Assembly: GCA_017948555.1 (NCBI GenBank)
Contig: JAFMYY010000004.1
Location: forward strand, 228,878 to 292,877
Length of the DNA: 64,000 bases
Source: Cesiribacteraceae bacterium YIM B00369
Lineage (GTDB): Bacteria; Bacteroidota; Bacteroidia; Cytophagales; Cyclobacteriaceae
Direction of reading: 5' to 3'
Shown here: positions 63,466-64,000 of the stretch, one piece after another
Numbering within the stretch: the stretch's first letter is position 1
Layout: each line of letters starts with the position of its first letter
Position numbers and translations under genes: made by a program
Notes under the pieces: generated by a model
Databases searched by the model: none
What the model was told of the DNA's origin: nothing
Seen by the model: only the letters and a program-made list of their open reading frames with translations

Positions 63466-64000
63466 AATCGGATTTAATTGACATTACACGGGTACAAAGT
63501 TACATCCCTTAAATTAATCGCATATTGAGAGAATGTTATCATTTAGATACAAAAGCAAAAAATTGATCAACTGAGTCATCAGTAGTATTTAATATTGGCA
63601 CCCTTTACCCTCCCTACCCAACATTCCTTACCCGATAACTGATTTCTTTCCTTAGTCTCCTGAAAGTTAGTTATAGCCTTTAGGTGATTTATTCATAGTC
63701 AGGGATTTTTGTTGCAAGTCATAAGGCTGATTTTTGAGGCAAGGATGGATCAGCCCTAAAACAGAAGTATTAAAGAAATTCTTCTCATTTTTTTCGGAAA
63801 GCTTTCCATGGCTTCAATAAAGATTAGCCTTCAATAAGGAAATCAGAGGAATTCGTTCCGCATTTTATCCGGATAAAATTATCCTGCTGCTTTTGAAGCT
63901 CTTCTGTAAGGGAGTTATACTTTTGCTAAAGTGCAGTTCATCGGGAGAAGCACTTTTTTGAGGCAGCGTTTATAAAACTGTGTAAATGAAAGTTCGGGAC
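63466..64000. other. 535-bp right-edge region without a supported gene
   Basis: Apart from the sigma-factor promoter near the left end, no reading frame of useful length is visible. A weak stem (AAAGTGC at 63928-63934 with GCACTTT at 63950-63956, then T) could be a plus-strand terminator. A short frame starting with the ATG at 63987 runs off the window and cannot be judged. Confidence 0.5.
63495..63523 (-). promoter_or_regulatory. promoter of the sigma factor gene
   Basis: On the minus strand TAACTTTG (63502-63495) matches TAnnTTTG, with ATG in place of TTG 18 bp upstream (63523-63521). Transcription would begin about 25 bp before the sigma-factor start codon. Confidence 0.5.

Noticed and set aside
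63928..63959. A 7-bp stem followed by T near the right edge as a terminator
   Set aside because: The loop is 15 nt and the stem is A/T-rich, and no gene ending nearby on the plus strand is seen.

Overview
The window is chromosomal DNA from a member of the Bacteroidota, most likely a Cytophagales-type aerobe. The evidence is alternative complex III, a SusC/SusD pair with an ECF sigma/FecR switch, a type IX secretion (T9SS) C-terminal sorting domain, and promoters with the Bacteroidota -7 element TAnnTTTG upstream of several genes. No tRNA, rRNA, CRISPR array, insertion sequence or prophage was seen.

Layout. (1) 1-2158: the 5' part of a short-chain dehydrogenase, then an MlaE/MlaF-type lipid ABC transporter pair. 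(2) 2184-9363: a very large NtrY-like sensor kinase followed 4 bp later by a large predicted outer-membrane protein. (3) 9736-26700: the respiratory block, all on the minus strand. A near-perfect promoter at 26729-26759 leads into actA-actB-actC-actD-actE-actF, then cytochrome oxidase subunits II and I, heme A synthase, heme O synthase, two subunit III genes and subunit IV, ending at a hairpin terminator at 11433-11458. A second unit with its own promoter carries SCO, a DUF420 protein and a small CxxC protein. (4) 27465-47431: a surface-polysaccharide region. It holds a stand-alone receiver, a sugar-phosphate transferase with a degenerate receiver-like N-terminus, two family 2 glycosyltransferases, a hexapeptide acyltransferase, two paralogous secreted beta-helix proteins (one with four PKD-like repeats, a malectin-like domain and a T9SS signal), a GMC-type dehydrogenase with a Tat-signal small partner, and a four-gene cassette resembling decaprenyl-phosphoryl-arabinose synthesis (UbiA, DprE1-like, DprE2-like, HAD phosphatase) beside a GT-C-type membrane glycosyltransferase. 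(5) 47720-50652: an SPW/VKOR fusion, a CaCA antiporter whose start codon lies in a 15-bp inverted repeat, and a short YnfA-like protein. (6) 50897-63465: a minus-strand locus running sigma factor, FecR, SusC, SusD, two lipoproteins of the endonuclease/exonuclease/phosphatase (EEP) fold, a PLD-like protein, a third EEP protein and a calcineurin-like phosphoesterase.

How they work together. Block 3 encodes a quinol-to-oxygen chain: ACIII oxidises menaquinol and passes electrons through c-type hemes to an aa3/caa3-type oxidase, with heme A synthesis and copper delivery encoded alongside. Block 4 looks like assembly, decoration and export of an extracellular polysaccharide. Block 6 looks like a SusCD uptake system aimed at a phosphodiester-containing substrate rather than a plain glycan. 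No glycoside hydrolase or lyase is present, while five phosphoesterase-fold proteins are. The two EEP proteins next to SusD have lost the usual catalytic residues and look like binding proteins.

Most promising for follow-up: the SusCD/phosphodiesterase-fold locus with its paired pseudo-enzymes, the arabinosyl-donor cassette beside a GT-C transferase, the receiver-like domain fused to a priming sugar transferase, and the start-codon hairpin of the CaCA antiporter. All functional statements come from reading motifs by eye; no database search was run.
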